The notes below the pieces were generated by a model. The model ran no database searches. It had not been told where the DNA came from and saw only the letters and a program-made list of their open reading frames with translations. From positions 62,001-126,000 of the forward strand of contig JAMYWO010000016.1 in assembly GCA_024220525.1 (NCBI GenBank): 64,000 nucleotides of DNA. Reading direction: 5' to 3'. Position 1 is the first letter of the stretch. Each line of letters starts with the position of its first letter. Positions 25,354-37,264 of the stretch are shown one piece after another. A program made the translations under genes and the position numbers. The DNA is from Cochliopodium minus. Lineage: Eukaryota > Discosea > Himatismenida > Cochliopodiidae.

Positions 25354-26232
25354 GAACCAAATTTGATGGAAAGAATGGGAGAAAAAGAAGACATAAAAGA
25401 GTATAATGACGAAGAGGACGTAAACGAAAAAGTATATCTGGGTCATTTCTTATCTGTCATTTACAGAAAACTCGAGTATATTTTGGAGTCTCGCTTGGAA
25501 TCCAACCTCCTCGTCACTTCCATCATCTCCAAACTCGCTTTGTATCCCAACGAATCCCTCTACAATTTCCTTTTTAATAACAAAAACCCCAGTGTTCCTT
25601 CTGTCTATGAAACTCTTCATCGTGTTTCTGAAAAAGGTAAAATAAAAAAAAAAAAATTTTAAATAATAAAAAAAATATAAAAAAATTTATTAAAAAAAAA
25701 ATCATGATAAAAAGAAATTTGATGAAAATTACTAAAAAAAATTTCTTTAAAAATAATGATAAATTTATTATAATAAAAATAAAACAAAAAAAAATAAAAA
25801 TTACTAAAAAAAATAATGATAAATTTAAAAAATAAAAATTATAATTTAAATATAATATAATAAAATAAAACAAAAAAAAAATGAAAATAAAAATAAAAAT
25901 TATAAATTAATAAAATTCAATTTCATTATTTCTTTACATCTTTTTCTTTACATCTTTTTTTATTTAAAATAACAATAGGAGAGAAAATAGCCAACCGTAT
26001 TCCAGAATTTGACAAAAAATTAAATCATTATCGTGAAAACCTGAATTCTTTGAGATCCATTCAAGACAGCAACATCAACAACAAGGTATCTTTTCGTTCT
26101 TTCAGCTCCATGAAAGATTTCGAGCCCAAGTTTATTCGTGCTGTTGTCGTCTTGGATGAGTTTGAAGTTGAAATTGCATCCATCATTCAAGCCAAGATGG
26201 GTCTTTCTACTTTATCTCAAATCAAAAACTAA
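25354..26232 (+). CDS. FHIP (FTS-Hook-interacting protein/RAI16-like) C-terminal part
   Basis: Two exons, 25354-25636 and 25979-26232, join in phase and end in TAA. The reading VYLGHFLSVIYRKLEYILE, then NLLVTSIISKLALYPNESL and FIRAVVVLDEFEVEIASIIQA, matches the conserved C-terminal half of FHIP proteins. These bridge Hook/dynein to Rab5 vesicles through FTS. The FHIP N-terminal half is absent here but present on the same strand at 62372 to the window end. The first exon begins in phase 0, matching the phase 0 end of the receptor kinase exon 24794-24880, so the two read as one frame. That looks accidental or the product of a repeat-mediated join. Confidence 0.75.
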
Positions 26233-26581
26233 AGAAAAAGAATAAAAGCAAAAAAAATTTATTTATGAATTGTTTTTTTTTCTTTTTTTGATCTCATTCA
26301 AAGTTTATCCAATTTAAAAGTTAAATTTAAAAATAAATAAAGTTAATACTGATTAATTTTTAGATTTTATATATTTCCGAAAGTTCCTGACAAATAAACA
26401 AAAATTTAAACTTCAAATTAATCAAATTAAAATTAATATCTTTTCATTTCAATCCTATTTGCATAGAAAGAGGTTTGCTCAAAAATAGGAAAATTAAATA
26501 AAAATTATAAATTAATTATGGAAAATTGAGAAATTAAAAAATATAAAAAAAAATTGATTTGAGAAATCAACAAAAAAAAAA
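26233..26581. other. Intergenic stretch before the trypsin array
   Basis: About 350 A/T-rich bases carrying the 3' flank of the FHIP fragment and the promoter of trypsin 1. A poly-A tract directly precedes the ATG. No other feature seen. Confidence 0.5.
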
Positions 26582-28010
26582 ATGAAAAATATATTGGTTA
26601 TATTTTTAGTTTTCGTTTTGATTGTTAATGGTAAATTATTTAAAACCAATTATTTTATTATTTAAATAATATTTTGTATTTGAATAGGACAAACAACATC
26701 AGAAAGAATAATTGGAGGATCAGCAACCACAACAACAAAATATCCATATCAAGTTGCATTGGTGGAAGATGATGGAAGCAGCGTGAGTTTATTTTGTGGA
26801 GGAAGTATCCTGAGCAAGAATTACATCTTGACAGCGGGACATTGTTTTAGAGATGTGACTGGATCTTCAAATGTAGATAAAAGTCTCTCCAAATTAAAAG
26901 CAGTATCTACCACCCTCCTCAGCAGCATCTCTGCCAGCAAAAAATATACCATCCTCCAAACGAATTTCCATCCTTCTTATTCAACCTCTGTTGCGGTGGC
27001 AAATAGAGTGGATCTATGTATCATCAGAGTTTCAGATATAGCATTTGATGGAAGTAAAAAAAAAAAAAATATATATATATTTAAATGATAAATAAACATT
27101 TTTATTATTTCTTTTATCTCCTATTTATAAACTTTTAAACTTTAATTTTATTATTTATATTTTATTCTCTGAAATTATTAATTTTTTTATTAAATAAATT
27201 TTTTAATTTTTCAAAGATACATTACCTATCATTCTTGCAAGAACCCAAGATACAACATTATTTCCAATAGGAACAACCTCATTCATCACTGGATTTGGTC
27301 TCACAAGCGGAAACACTCAAGACCCCAACAGAAGACCTTCTGATCAAATGTTAGAAGTCCAACTCCCAACCCTTTCTGTTGATACTTGCACCACTTCTAT
27401 GGCAAACAATGGTGTCACAGTTTTGTCTATTCCACTTGTTTGTGCTGGTTCTGATGGTAAATAAAACCTTTATTCTATTTTTTTTAATTTCTTAATCTTT
27501 TTTAATTATCTTTTTTAAATTGTATTTTAAATTTCGTTTTATTCCACTTTTAATTTTTTTATTTAATTTTTTAATTGTTTCTTTAATATTACTTTATAAA
27601 TAATGATTTCTTTGAATTTATTCTTCCAAATAATTCTTTTTTTAAAAAAAGGAAAGGACTCATGCAGCGGAGATAGTGGAGGACCAATGTCAGTCGTCCT
27701 CAACCAAAACGTCTACGTTCTCATTGGAGTAACTTCTTCGTCAACCGTCCCCACCTCTGCCCAAATACAATGTGGAGGATCAGGAACATTCGGAGTTTAC
27801 GTTGATGTTTCTGCTTACAGATCTACTTTCATTGAACCTATCACTGGTTCTCTTCCTGTTTTGGGGGATAGTGGTGTTGCTACTAACAATGGTACTGGTT
27901 CTTCTACTACAACTGCTACTACAAGTTCTGTTTCCTCTTTTTCTTTCTCTCCTATGTTCATTTGTGTATCTACTTTACTTTTTTCCCTCTTTTTCTTTGA
28001 AATTTTGTAA
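26582..28010 (+). CDS. Secreted trypsin-like serine protease 1
   Basis: Four exons: 26582-26630, 26688-27053, 27217-27456 and 27652-28010 (337 codons). A signal peptide is followed by a very short propeptide and the activation site SER-IIGG. The catalytic triad is visible: His in LTAGHCF, Asp in RVDLCIIRV, Ser in GDSGGP. Asp at chymotrypsin position 189 (KDSCSGDSGG) predicts cleavage after Arg/Lys. The C-terminus has the shared module ITGSLPVLGDSGVATNNGT, a Ser/Thr stretch and a final hydrophobic segment, suggesting a GPI anchor or membrane tail. Exon 1 ends inside the signal-peptide region in all four copies. Likely extracellular or phagosomal digestion. Confidence 0.92.
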
Positions 28011-28217
28011 AACTTTGTTAAAATTTATGTAGCAACTTTCTTTCCCTTTTCAAAAGATCCATTTGAACAAAATTTTGTGTATCTCCCTTTTAAGGATCAA
28101 ACAAAATAAATAAAAAAAATTGCTTTTTTGGAAAGATTAAAAAAAAAAGATTTAGAAATCAAATCATTGTGATAAAATTGATTCAATCAATCATTTTTTC
28201 AAAAGGATAATTGCTCA

Positions 28218-29523
28218 ATGAACAATATTCTTCTTTTAATTTTATTGTTGTTGATATTTTCTGTTGTTAATGGTATAAGAACCTTGAAAATTCTTTTTGG
28301 AAAGAAGAAAAATTGACTAATTTTATACATTAAAGGTAGAAATACTGCGAAAATAGTGGGAGGATCACCTGCAACTACCTTGAATTATCCATATCAAGTG
28401 GCATTGGTGACAGATAATGGAGATGGTGAATCAATTTTTTGTGGAGGAAGCATTTTGAGCAAAAATTACGTTTTGACTGCTGCACATTGTTTTAGAAATC
28501 TCCAATTAAATTTTGAAAAATCCCTTTCCTATGTTTATGTTGTCTCCACAACCTATCTGGATAGAATCTCTCCCAATAAAAAATATAAAGTTATCGAAAA
28601 ATTTATACATCCTTCCTATAACAATAATGAAGAAGTGGCAAATAGAGTTGATATTTGTGTCTTGAGAGTTTCCACCATCTCATTTGATTCAAGTAAAAAA
28701 GAAAAACTTTATAATAAAATGTTATTATCCAACATATTTATTAATTATTTTGATTGGTTGTGGGATGGATAGATAGGATTTGAGATGCATAATGATAAAT
28801 CCCAAATTCATCAATTATAATCAATCCAATTTTATAATAGAGACATCTTTTTTTTTTTAAATTAATTAAATTGTTTTTAATAAAAAGCTACATTACCTGT
28901 AATCATGGCAAGAGAAAAAGACAGGTCTTTTTTTCCAGCAGGGACTCAAACATATGTGAGCGGGTTTGGATACATGAATGGGGATACACAAGTCAGTAGA
29001 AGACCCTCCAATCAGTTACAAGCTGTTCAAATACCCACAGTTCCTCTTTCAAATTGTACACAAGTACTAAATAAAAATAGAATATTTGTTAATTTTCCAA
29101 TTGTTTGTGCTGGGACTGATGGTAAACAAGAAAAAAATATTTAAAAAAAAATTAAATGAACTACTATGATGCAAAAAAAAATTTTTTTTAGAAAAAGATT
29201 CGTGTAATGGGGATAGTGGAGGTGCATTAACAATAGTTTTAAACGAAAACATCTATGTCCAAATTGGAATCGTTATTTTTGGAACAATGAGCTCTTCTTC
29301 GAGAATTCAATGTGCCGCTGCAGGAAATTATGGAGTTTACACTGATGTTTCTGCTTACAGATCTACTTTCATTGAACCTATCACTGGTTCTCTTCCTGTT
29401 TTGGGGGATAGTGGTGTTGCTACCAACAATGGTACTGCTAACTTTGCCTCTTCCATTCCTTTAAGTTTCCCTCTTTTATTGTTTTCCTTGATTTTTCTCT
29501 TCTTTTTTTCTTTTATAGATTAA
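28218..29523 (+). CDS. Secreted trypsin-like serine protease 2
   Basis: Four exons: 28218-28272, 28336-28692, 28888-29121 and 29192-29523, with the same structure as copy 1. The signal peptide is Leu-rich and the activation site is AK-IVGG. The triad is His in LTAAHCF, Asp in RVDICVLRV and Ser in GDSGGA; the usual Pro after SGG is Ala here. Asp189 is present (KDSCNGDS). The C-terminal module and hydrophobic tail match the other copies. Spacing from copy 1 is 207 bases, so each gene has its own short promoter. Confidence 0.92.
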
Positions 29524-29620
29524 TTGAAAAAGAAAAAAAAAATGTAATAAAATCCTTTCAAAATAATAATTTCAATTAAGTTACGTGAATTTTGAAGGAG
29601 AATTATAAATAAAATAAAAA

Positions 29621-30744
29621 ATGAAGATACATTTGGCTTTATTTATATATTGCTTTCTATTTTCCATAAATGGTTTGATATTTTTAACTTAAAAAGGAAA
29701 TTTGGGCTTAAAAGTTAAATAGGTCAAAAAACAGAAAGGATAGTTGGGGGATCTTTAACCACAACAACCAGATATCCACATCAAGTTGCGTTGGTAACAA
29801 TAAGTGGGAGTGGAGTTGCCTCATTGTTTTGTGGAGGAAGTATTTTGAGCAAAAATTACATTCTAACTGCTGCTCATTGCTTTAGAAATTCAAGTGATGA
29901 TACAAACAGAAACCTTTCAAATGTATTTGCAGTTTCCACAACACATCTAGATAAAATTGATAAATCAAAAAAATTTGAAATTCTTCAAACCTATATTCAT
30001 CCTAGTTACATTTCAACTGTAAATATAGAAAATCAAGTAGATATTTGTGTGTTAAGAGTATCTGATATCACCTTTGATAGTTGTAAATTTGAAATTTCTT
30101 AAATTAATTTGGAAAAACATTGAATTTCTTTTTAAAAAAAAGCTACTCTACCTGTCGTACTTGCAAGATTTCAAGATAATTCTTTATATCCAACTGGAAC
30201 AGAATCATATGTAAGTGGTTTCGGATTGACAATAGGAGATATGAGTGTTACTAATAGAAAACCCTCTAATCAGATGCAAGCTGTTCAAATTCCTACCATA
30301 TCTCTCACTGCTTGTAATCAAGTTCTCTCTAATAATGGTATCTCTAGAAATTTCAATTACATCTGTGCTGGGGCTAATGGCAAAACTTTGTATAAAAACT
30401 TTTTCTGAATTTAAATTTTTAAAATAGGAAAAAGTGCTTGTAGTGGAGATAGCGGTGGTCCTTTAGTTGTGGTTTTGAATCAAAACACTTTTGTTCAGAT
30501 TGGAGTAGTTATTTTCAACACAGTAAACACAACCGTAAATATTCAATGTGGAGCAACTGGAAATTATGGAGTTTATACTGATGTTTCTGCTTATAGATCT
30601 ACTTTCATCGAACCTATCACTGGTTCTCTTCCTGTTTTGGGAGATAGTGGTGTTGCTACTAATAATGGTACTGCCAACTATGCAATTTCCGTATCTTTTA
30701 GTTTCCCAATATTGTTCTTTTCTTTGATTTTTCTTCTTCTTTGA
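29621..30744 (+). CDS. Secreted trypsin-like serine protease 3, altered S1 pocket
   Basis: Four exons: 29621-29672, 29723-30082, 30143-30379 and 30428-30744. Activation site TER-IVGG; triad His in LTAAHCF, Asp in QVDICVLRV, Ser in GDSGGP. The residue at position 189 is Ser (GKSACSGDS), not Asp as in the other three copies. This predicts chymotrypsin- or elastase-like rather than Arg/Lys specificity. The third intron (30380-30427) begins GC rather than GT: the GC-AG reading restores the phase and the GKSACSGDSGG motif, while the nearby GT breaks it. The C-terminal module is shared. Confidence 0.9.
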
Positions 30745-30848
30745 ATCATTTTAAACCAAATTTTTTGTAAAGCATTATATTGTTTGTAAATTTCCTTCAT
30801 TATCAAAAAAATCTTTTAAAAATGAGAAGGGAAATAAATAAAAATAAA

Positions 30849-32433
30849 ATGAATAAATTTATTGCTTCTATCTTTTTGTTATTCATTTTGTCTGTTTATG
30901 GTAATTTTAATTTTCAAATATCCAACAAAATATCACAAATGTATCACTTTATAAATAGGAAATCAACCACAGAGAATAATCGGTGGATCACTTACAACAA
31001 CAAATAAATATCCATATCAAGTAGCTCTTATCCAAACTGTAAATGGAGGGAGCACTATTTTTTGTGGAGGAAGCATATTAAGCAAAAATTACATTCTATC
31101 AGCTGCCCATTGCTTTAGAAACATCACAGATAATACTGATAGAAGCCTTTCAAATGTATTTGCTGCATCCACTACTTTCTGGAGAAGCCCTAGCTCAAGC
31201 AAAAAATATAGTGTCATTCAAGTCACCATTCATCCCACTTACACTTCAAATAGCTTTATCAGAACAGATATTGCAGTATTACAAGTTTCAGATATCACTT
31301 TCGATGATTGTAAGAAATAATCATAAAAAAATTAATTAATATCAAAGTCACCTTTGTGAATACATGCTGTTATATCATTATCTTTCTTCAATGTTCTATT
31401 TAGAAAGCAATAATATCATATATGATAAGTTATCTCTCACAATTAAAATTTGGCATTCATCATAAAGATGAAATTCAAACAGCAATTTGTTTATTAACTG
31501 AATTTCCATTCCTATTTTTCTTAATTTAATAAATTTAATAAATTTTAAATTAATAAATTGATTTATAGTTATTAAATTAAATATATTTAATTTATTTCCT
31601 CATCAAAAATTTTTCTCATTCGAAAAATAGCAACAAAACCAGTTGTGCTCGCAAGACCACAAGACACTTCATCATATCCAACAGGAACAGCATCATTCGT
31701 GAGTGGGTTTGGGTTGACAAATGGAGACAAAAATGTGGCGGGAAGACAACCTTCTAACCAGTTACAAGCTGTTCAAATTCCTACCGTTTCTCTCACTGCT
31801 TGTAATCAAGTCCTTGCTTCCAATGGTCTCTATCCTGGCGCTTTCAATTTCAATTACGTTTGTGCTGGTGCTGATGGTAAATTAATAACAAATGAAAAGA
31901 TAAAATTATAAAAAAATAAGAAATAAAAATAAAAGAGAAAGATAAAATTTTAAATCAAATCAAAATCTCAATAAATATGTTTTTATTAAAATTAAAATAA
32001 TAAATAAAACAGAAACCTCTAAATATGAAAAATAAAAAATCAAAAAAAATCATTTCCTTTTTCTTTTTCTTTCTTAAATCTTTATTTTTAAAAAGGAAAG
32101 GATTCATGCCAAGGAGACAGTGGAGGACCATTAACGGTAGTTTTGAATGAAAACATCTATGTCCAAATTGGAATAGTGGTAGCAGGAACCATCAACTCAA
32201 CAGTACAAATCCAATGTGGAGCAACTGGAAACTATGGTGTTTATACTGATGTTTCTGCTTACAGATCTACTTTCATTGAACCTATCACTGGTTCTCTTCC
32301 TGTTTTGGGAGACAGTGGTGTTGCTACTAACAATGGTACTGGTTCTAACACAAATTTTGCTTCTTCTACTTCTTACAGTTTTCCTCTTTTTTTCTTTTCT
32401 TTGATCTTTCTCTTCTTTTTTTCTTTGAATTAA
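30849..32433 (+). CDS. Secreted trypsin-like serine protease 4
   Basis: Four exons: 30849-30900, 30959-31309, 31631-31876 and 32096-32433. The second ATG (30849) fits the signal peptide better than the in-frame ATG at 30822, which would add nine mainly charged residues. Activation site PQR-IIGG; triad His in LSAAHCF, Asp in RTDIAVLQV, Ser in GDSGGP; Asp189 present (KDSCQGDS). Intron 2 is unusually long (321 bases) and less A/T-pure than the others, but I see no gene in it. The C-terminal module and tail match the array. Confidence 0.92.
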
Positions 32434-32732
32434 TTTGAATTTAAATAACATGGTATAATAAAATAAATCTTTGTGAAATCGTGATTATATCACTTCTTTC
32501 ATCTTTCATTTGTTGACTAAATTTCCCTATTAATCATATACAAAATTAAAAATTAAAATAAAAAATAGATTTGGTGATTTGTAGTGATTATCAATGAATA
32601 TCATTCACCATAAATTTATTTTTTGGACAAAATTTCACCATTCTATTTCCACCCATTTTAATTTGATTTTCTATTCAAAGGAATATTAAAAAAAAATTCA
32701 AACCCCAAACAAATATTGACGAGAATATTTAA

Positions 32733-34499
32733 ATGTTTAAAAAAAGATTGGTTGTTGAATCGGGAGATATTAAATACACCTTAAAATCAAATGATGAATC
32801 TCAAATTGTGGAAGCACATCATACCAATGTTCTCACCAGCCAACTGATAAAATGGTGCATATCAATCAATCCCCAGAACTATAAAATCATAAAAATAGGA
32901 AAGAACCCTGAACAAGTAGATTGGCTTGGAGTACATTCCATCATAGAACAAATATTTACAAAGTTTTACAGTGCAAATTTTTTGAATGACTTAAATCAGT
33001 CAACTTTAAGAATTGAATGTTCTGATGAAAATGTTGATAAAATTTGATTATTTTTTCTTTTTTTTTTTTTAATTTCTTTTTATTACTTTGACTTTAAACC
33101 TTTTTTTTCAAAGGTGATAGAATTACTTGGATCACTAATTATCGAACTCCCAAAAACTAAAGTGAAGAGCCTCAAAGAAAATTTCAATAGATTGGCAGAT
33201 TTATTAAGAGGAGAAAAAGAAGGTCCGCTGAACCAAACAGGTTTATCTGATTATTTGAATTTCTTTTTTTTTTTTTTTTGAATTAAACAAATCTATTTTT
33301 TTAAAAAGCAGATAAAATAATGACGAGAATAAACAAGCTTTCACTCATTTTTGCAGAGAATAGAGAATTGATTGTCCAACTAGAAAAAGATAAAGAATCT
33401 CTCCAAAAAGAAAACAATCTCCTCAAAGAACAATTGAAAAATAATCTTGAGCAAAACTCAGGTGAAGAAGATTATATCGTCACAGAAGAAGACCGCTCCA
33501 ACAAGGATTATCTTAGTGAAGGAGAAGTTCAGTTCAAGATGGTCGAAATTATGCAAAAACAGTTGGAGAAACTAGATTCCATCTCCCAACAAATTAACCT
33601 TAACCAAATAATCCTAGAAAAAGAATTAAAAATGAAAAAGAAATCAAGGGGTCTTTTTATTAATTTTTTTTAAAATTTTATTAATTTTTTATTATTAATT
33701 TTATCAAATTTATATTAATTTTTTTAATTTCAATTTTAATTTTCATTTATTAATATTTTTTTATTAATATTTATTAGATGAAAAACTTATTCATAGAGAA
33801 TCGAAATACAATAGAATTAGAGGAATGGGAAACACTTTTTTGCCAAACAAAGAACTTTTCTTCCTCAAAAAGTTCTTGAAAGAAGCGGGATTATTAGAGA
33901 ACGATAAGACTGTTTTGAACTGCATATACACTGCTTCTAAAAATGGATATTCTGCTTCAGATTTTCACAATTTCTGTGATTTTAAACCAAAAAATTTGGT
34001 GATTATAAAAGGTAAACTCAATTAAATTTCATTTTTAAATTTCATTTTTTAAATTTATTTTTTTCAAAATTTTTTTTCATAGCTAATGACTTTTTTTTTG
34101 GTGGATATACTCCTTGTCATTGGGGTTCTAAATTGGGTTGGGTAGATAATAAAGAAACTTTCATCTTTTCTCTTTCGAACCCTCACAATATGCCCATCAA
34201 AATGAATTGCAAAAACTCACAGAAGAGTATTTATGATTTCACTTCTTTTGGCCCAATATATGGTGGTGGTTCTGATGTTAAATTTTTTTTTTTTTATATT
34301 TTTATCAATTTTTTTTCAAATTTTTTTGAAGATTTACATCTCTGACAATTGTAACCAAAATACCAACAGTTATTCTGATTTGGGATACACTTTTGAAGGT
34401 TGTCCATTCTCATTCTCTACCAAAGAAGCGAAAAGCTTTTTGTGTGGTTCAAATAACTTTAAAGTTCAAGATATTGAAGTTTATCAAATAATTCATTGA
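32733..34499 (+). CDS. Coiled-coil TLDc-domain protein
   Basis: Six exons: 32733-33032, 33114-33240, 33309-33650, 33778-34011, 34083-34276 and 34332-34499 join in phase (455 codons, TGA). Residues 1-150 are a helical domain I do not recognise. Residues 150-260 are a coiled coil (ENRELIVQLEKDKESLQKE). The C-terminal 170 residues are a TLDc domain: NGYSASDFHNFCD, then NDFFFGGYTPCHW, ETFIFSLSN and SKEAKSF-like end (STKEAKSFLCG). TLDc proteins protect against oxidative stress and disassemble V-ATPase in other eukaryotes. In amoebae they are often joined to BTB or kelch domains; here the partner is a coiled coil. Confidence 0.85.
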
Positions 34500-34748
34500 T
34501 CCATTTTAAAACAAATAAGAAATTCTTTTTTCGAAAAAGATGTGAAAAGGGTGGGAAATTTGGAATTAAAATTTTTTTTTTTTTTGAAATGAATTTATGA
34601 GGAAGTTTTTTTCAATATGTTAGAGGAAGTATTGAATTTATTTTTAAATTATTTTTTGCTGAAAAAAAAGAAAAAAAAAATATAAAAAAAAAAAAAATCA
34701 ATAATTCTTCTCCAAATTAAATTATAAAAAATCTTATTTACATTCTAT

Positions 34749-36436
34749 ATGTCCATTAAAAATATTGTTGCTTGTTTATATTGTAGAGAAAACCACAGGT
34801 CAGTATTTTTATTTATTTGACAAAATAAAAATTTAAATTCCCTCTTTTATTAATTTGAATAAATAAAAAAACTATCATTTTAGAAAATGTGATGGAAAGA
34901 GACCATGGTAACCTCAAATATCATTCTATCAATCTAAAAATATATAATTTATTTTTTCAAAATTTTAGTTTTCAATGTATTAGAAATAAAGCTGAATGTG
35001 TAGAAAATAATAAAAGGAAAGCAGTTGGAAGACCCAAGTAAATAATTTTTTTTAATTTTAAATAAACTTGTACGAAGAAGATTTGAGATTCTATAAATTT
35101 AAAAGTCAATATTAATTGATTTGACTTTTTATTTTGAAAATAGAAATGAATCTGATAAAGAAAAAAAGATAAAGATGGCACAAGACAACATCAAATGTGG
35201 TAAATGTTCAAATTTGTTAAAATCTGAAGCAGTGTTTTGCAATAATTGTGGATTAAGAGTGCCAGATCAATCATTGATAAAAAAAGTAAAGTTGGAGAAA
35301 CAATTAGAAACTTTGAAAAAGAAAAATTTAGAATATAAAAATATAATACAATCAAGAAACTTTGTGGGTAAAAATATATTATTCAAATTTAAATAATATT
35401 ATTTAAATAATATTAATTATTCTAAAATAAAATTAATAATTACAAAAAGATACACATAAGGGGAAATTTTTCTTTTTTAATATGTGTCTGGATATTTTAA
35501 ACACGATAAAAAATCATCTCTATATTGGATATATCTTCTAATTTACAATTGATATTAACATGTATTGTGATTCCCATAATTATGCAATTATTTTTCCTTA
35601 TGCAACTCTAACTCATAATATAAATAAATAGAAAATACAATATGGATCATGATGAGATCAGAATTTCCTTTGGAAGGAAAGTTCCAGTATCCCCAACCCG
35701 CCTATATTTATGAGTACTCTCATACACTGGGGAGTATTTTAGGATACCAGCCAGGAGAGCTAACCAATGTATTCTACCCTGATTTATGTCCAGAAAAACA
35801 TGGAATAAGTAAAAAAATTTTAAAACATTAATTATTTATTTATTTAATTTCATTTTAATTCGATTTATTTTTTTTTATTTTTATTTATCTAATTTTTTTT
35901 TATTTTTTTATTTTTTTTTTTTTAAATAGTGTTGGACAAAGCTAATTTCAGAGTAAAACTAGAGATAGATCCAACAATACAATTTCCTATCATGAGATTT
36001 CTAAACGACATATATTTAAAAAGGTCCGACGGGAAAAGTTATGCCCACTTTGTAACTAAAACCACCATTTATATGGTAAAAAAAATCTTCTCAATAAAAA
36101 ACTATTATTTTTGAAAAAATTTAAACCAAACTAGGATAATTTCAGCAAACTACCTTCTTTTAAATATATGGTAAAAAAAAATTTTAATTTTGTTCTCTTT
36201 CAATTTTTTAAAAATTAATTTTTAAATAGAATATTGAGAAAATATTAGACTTGTATGTTAATGAAGAAGATATTCCTAATTTGAATATACCTGATGCTTA
36301 TTTCCTTTCTAAAACTTATGAAGATATCCCCGATTTCATAAAAGACTATTGTTTTTTTCCAGTTTCCGTTGTAAATGATGTCACAAATTATCCTTCTTTT
36401 GATTTCACAAGTTTAGACATTATCTCAAATAATTAA
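34749..36436 (+). CDS. Zn2Cys6 (Gal4-type) transcription factor with zinc ribbon and PAS-like domain
   Basis: Eight exons: 34749-34798, 34884-34907, 34969-35037, 35144-35367, 35632-35808, 35930-36075, 36135-36170 and 36230-36436. All junctions are in phase. The first three exons together encode a perfect CX2CX6CX5CX2CX6C cluster (CLYCRENHRKCDGKRPC, then FQC...C). The fourth Cys is created only by splicing exon 2 to exon 3. Exon 4 adds a zinc ribbon (CGKC...CNNC) and a basic coiled coil. The C-terminal half contains HTLGSILGYQPGEL, which resembles a PAS core, as in fungal ERT1/RDS2 regulators. Expected role: nuclear DNA-binding regulator. Confidence 0.82.
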
Positions 36437-36522
36437 AAATGTTTTTTTAAAAAATGTAATTAAAGTAATTAAAGCCAATTGAATCTCACTTTTATGTTTA
36501 TCTAAAAATAAAAAAAAAAAAA

Positions 36523-36666
36523 ATGAAGAATTTTTCAAACAAGTTCAGATCAACATCAAAATCAAATTTTATTGGAAAAACAATGACTAAATATATCCCT
36601 CAATTCAATCGAAATCAGAACCAATTATCAATCTCATTGAATAACAATAATAATATTCCTCTGTAA
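36523..36666 (+). CDS. Possible 47-aa basic Asn-rich peptide
   Basis: A short open frame starts after a poly-A run, like true starts in this window. It reads MKNFSNKFRSTSKSN..., ends NNNNNIPL and stops at TAA. The composition is basic and Asn-rich, with no known motif. It may be chance; the surrounding 36437-37050 shows nothing else. Confidence 0.2.
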   Translation: MKNFSNKFRSTSKSNFIGKTMTKYIPQFNRNQNQLSISLNNNNNIPL

Positions 36667-37050
36667 AAAACAAAAAAGAAAAATAATTTTATATTAATTT
36701 TATCACTGTCAAAATAAAAAGATTATACACTCAAAACCAATTGATAAACAAATCATTCAATTTTACATTCATATCAACAGATGGTAAAAGAAAAAAAAAA
36801 GAAAGCAAATATATTTTTTCTGTTTGATTATAATTTATTTTTTTATATTCCCAAGATGATGGAACCTGAAATCGAAAAATACAAGATTAACAATTTATAT
36901 CCAAAAAGAAACAATGTCCAAAAAAAAATTAAAAAAATATTTATTTTGTCACAAATAATAAAAAAATAAAAAATAATTTAAAAAAAAAAAAACAAAATTA
37001 AATCTATCAAAATTGTTTTATGTTCCAAATTTTATTTTTAAAACTAAATT

Positions 37051-37262
37051 TTAAAATATTGAACACTTTTCTTTTGTTTGGGACTTGGGATAAGTTTTTT
37101 TGTCTCTTCCAAAGTGCCCTATCTTCTTGATGATTTCGTACATTACGAACTTGGGGAGTTTGATGTTAGTAGCTTTGTAGTAAAGTTTCAAAGAGAGTAT
37201 CAAAACATAAATGCACTTTTTGAAATTACTATCAAAAAGTTTGTGGTTTTCCGTACTTTAAA
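37051..37262 (-). pseudogene. C-terminal fragment of an LRR-family protein
   Basis: On the minus strand, a frame ending in TAA at 37051 reads ENHKLFDSNFKKC, LILSLKLYYKATN and KLPKFVMYEIIKKI. The end of the LRR protein at 41629-42861 reads SPDIHKALIPSFKNS, LLSLKFSSRN and KIPKFVLFEILKRV. The two are clearly related. The fragment stops upstream at an (AAAAAT)n repeat (37265 onward), so its LRR part is missing. Confidence 0.6.
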
Positions 37263-37264
37263 AA

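Noticed and set aside
36781-36969. Lys/Phe frame between the transcription factor and the LRR fragment
   Set aside because: Composition equals the A/T background and no splice or start context supports it.
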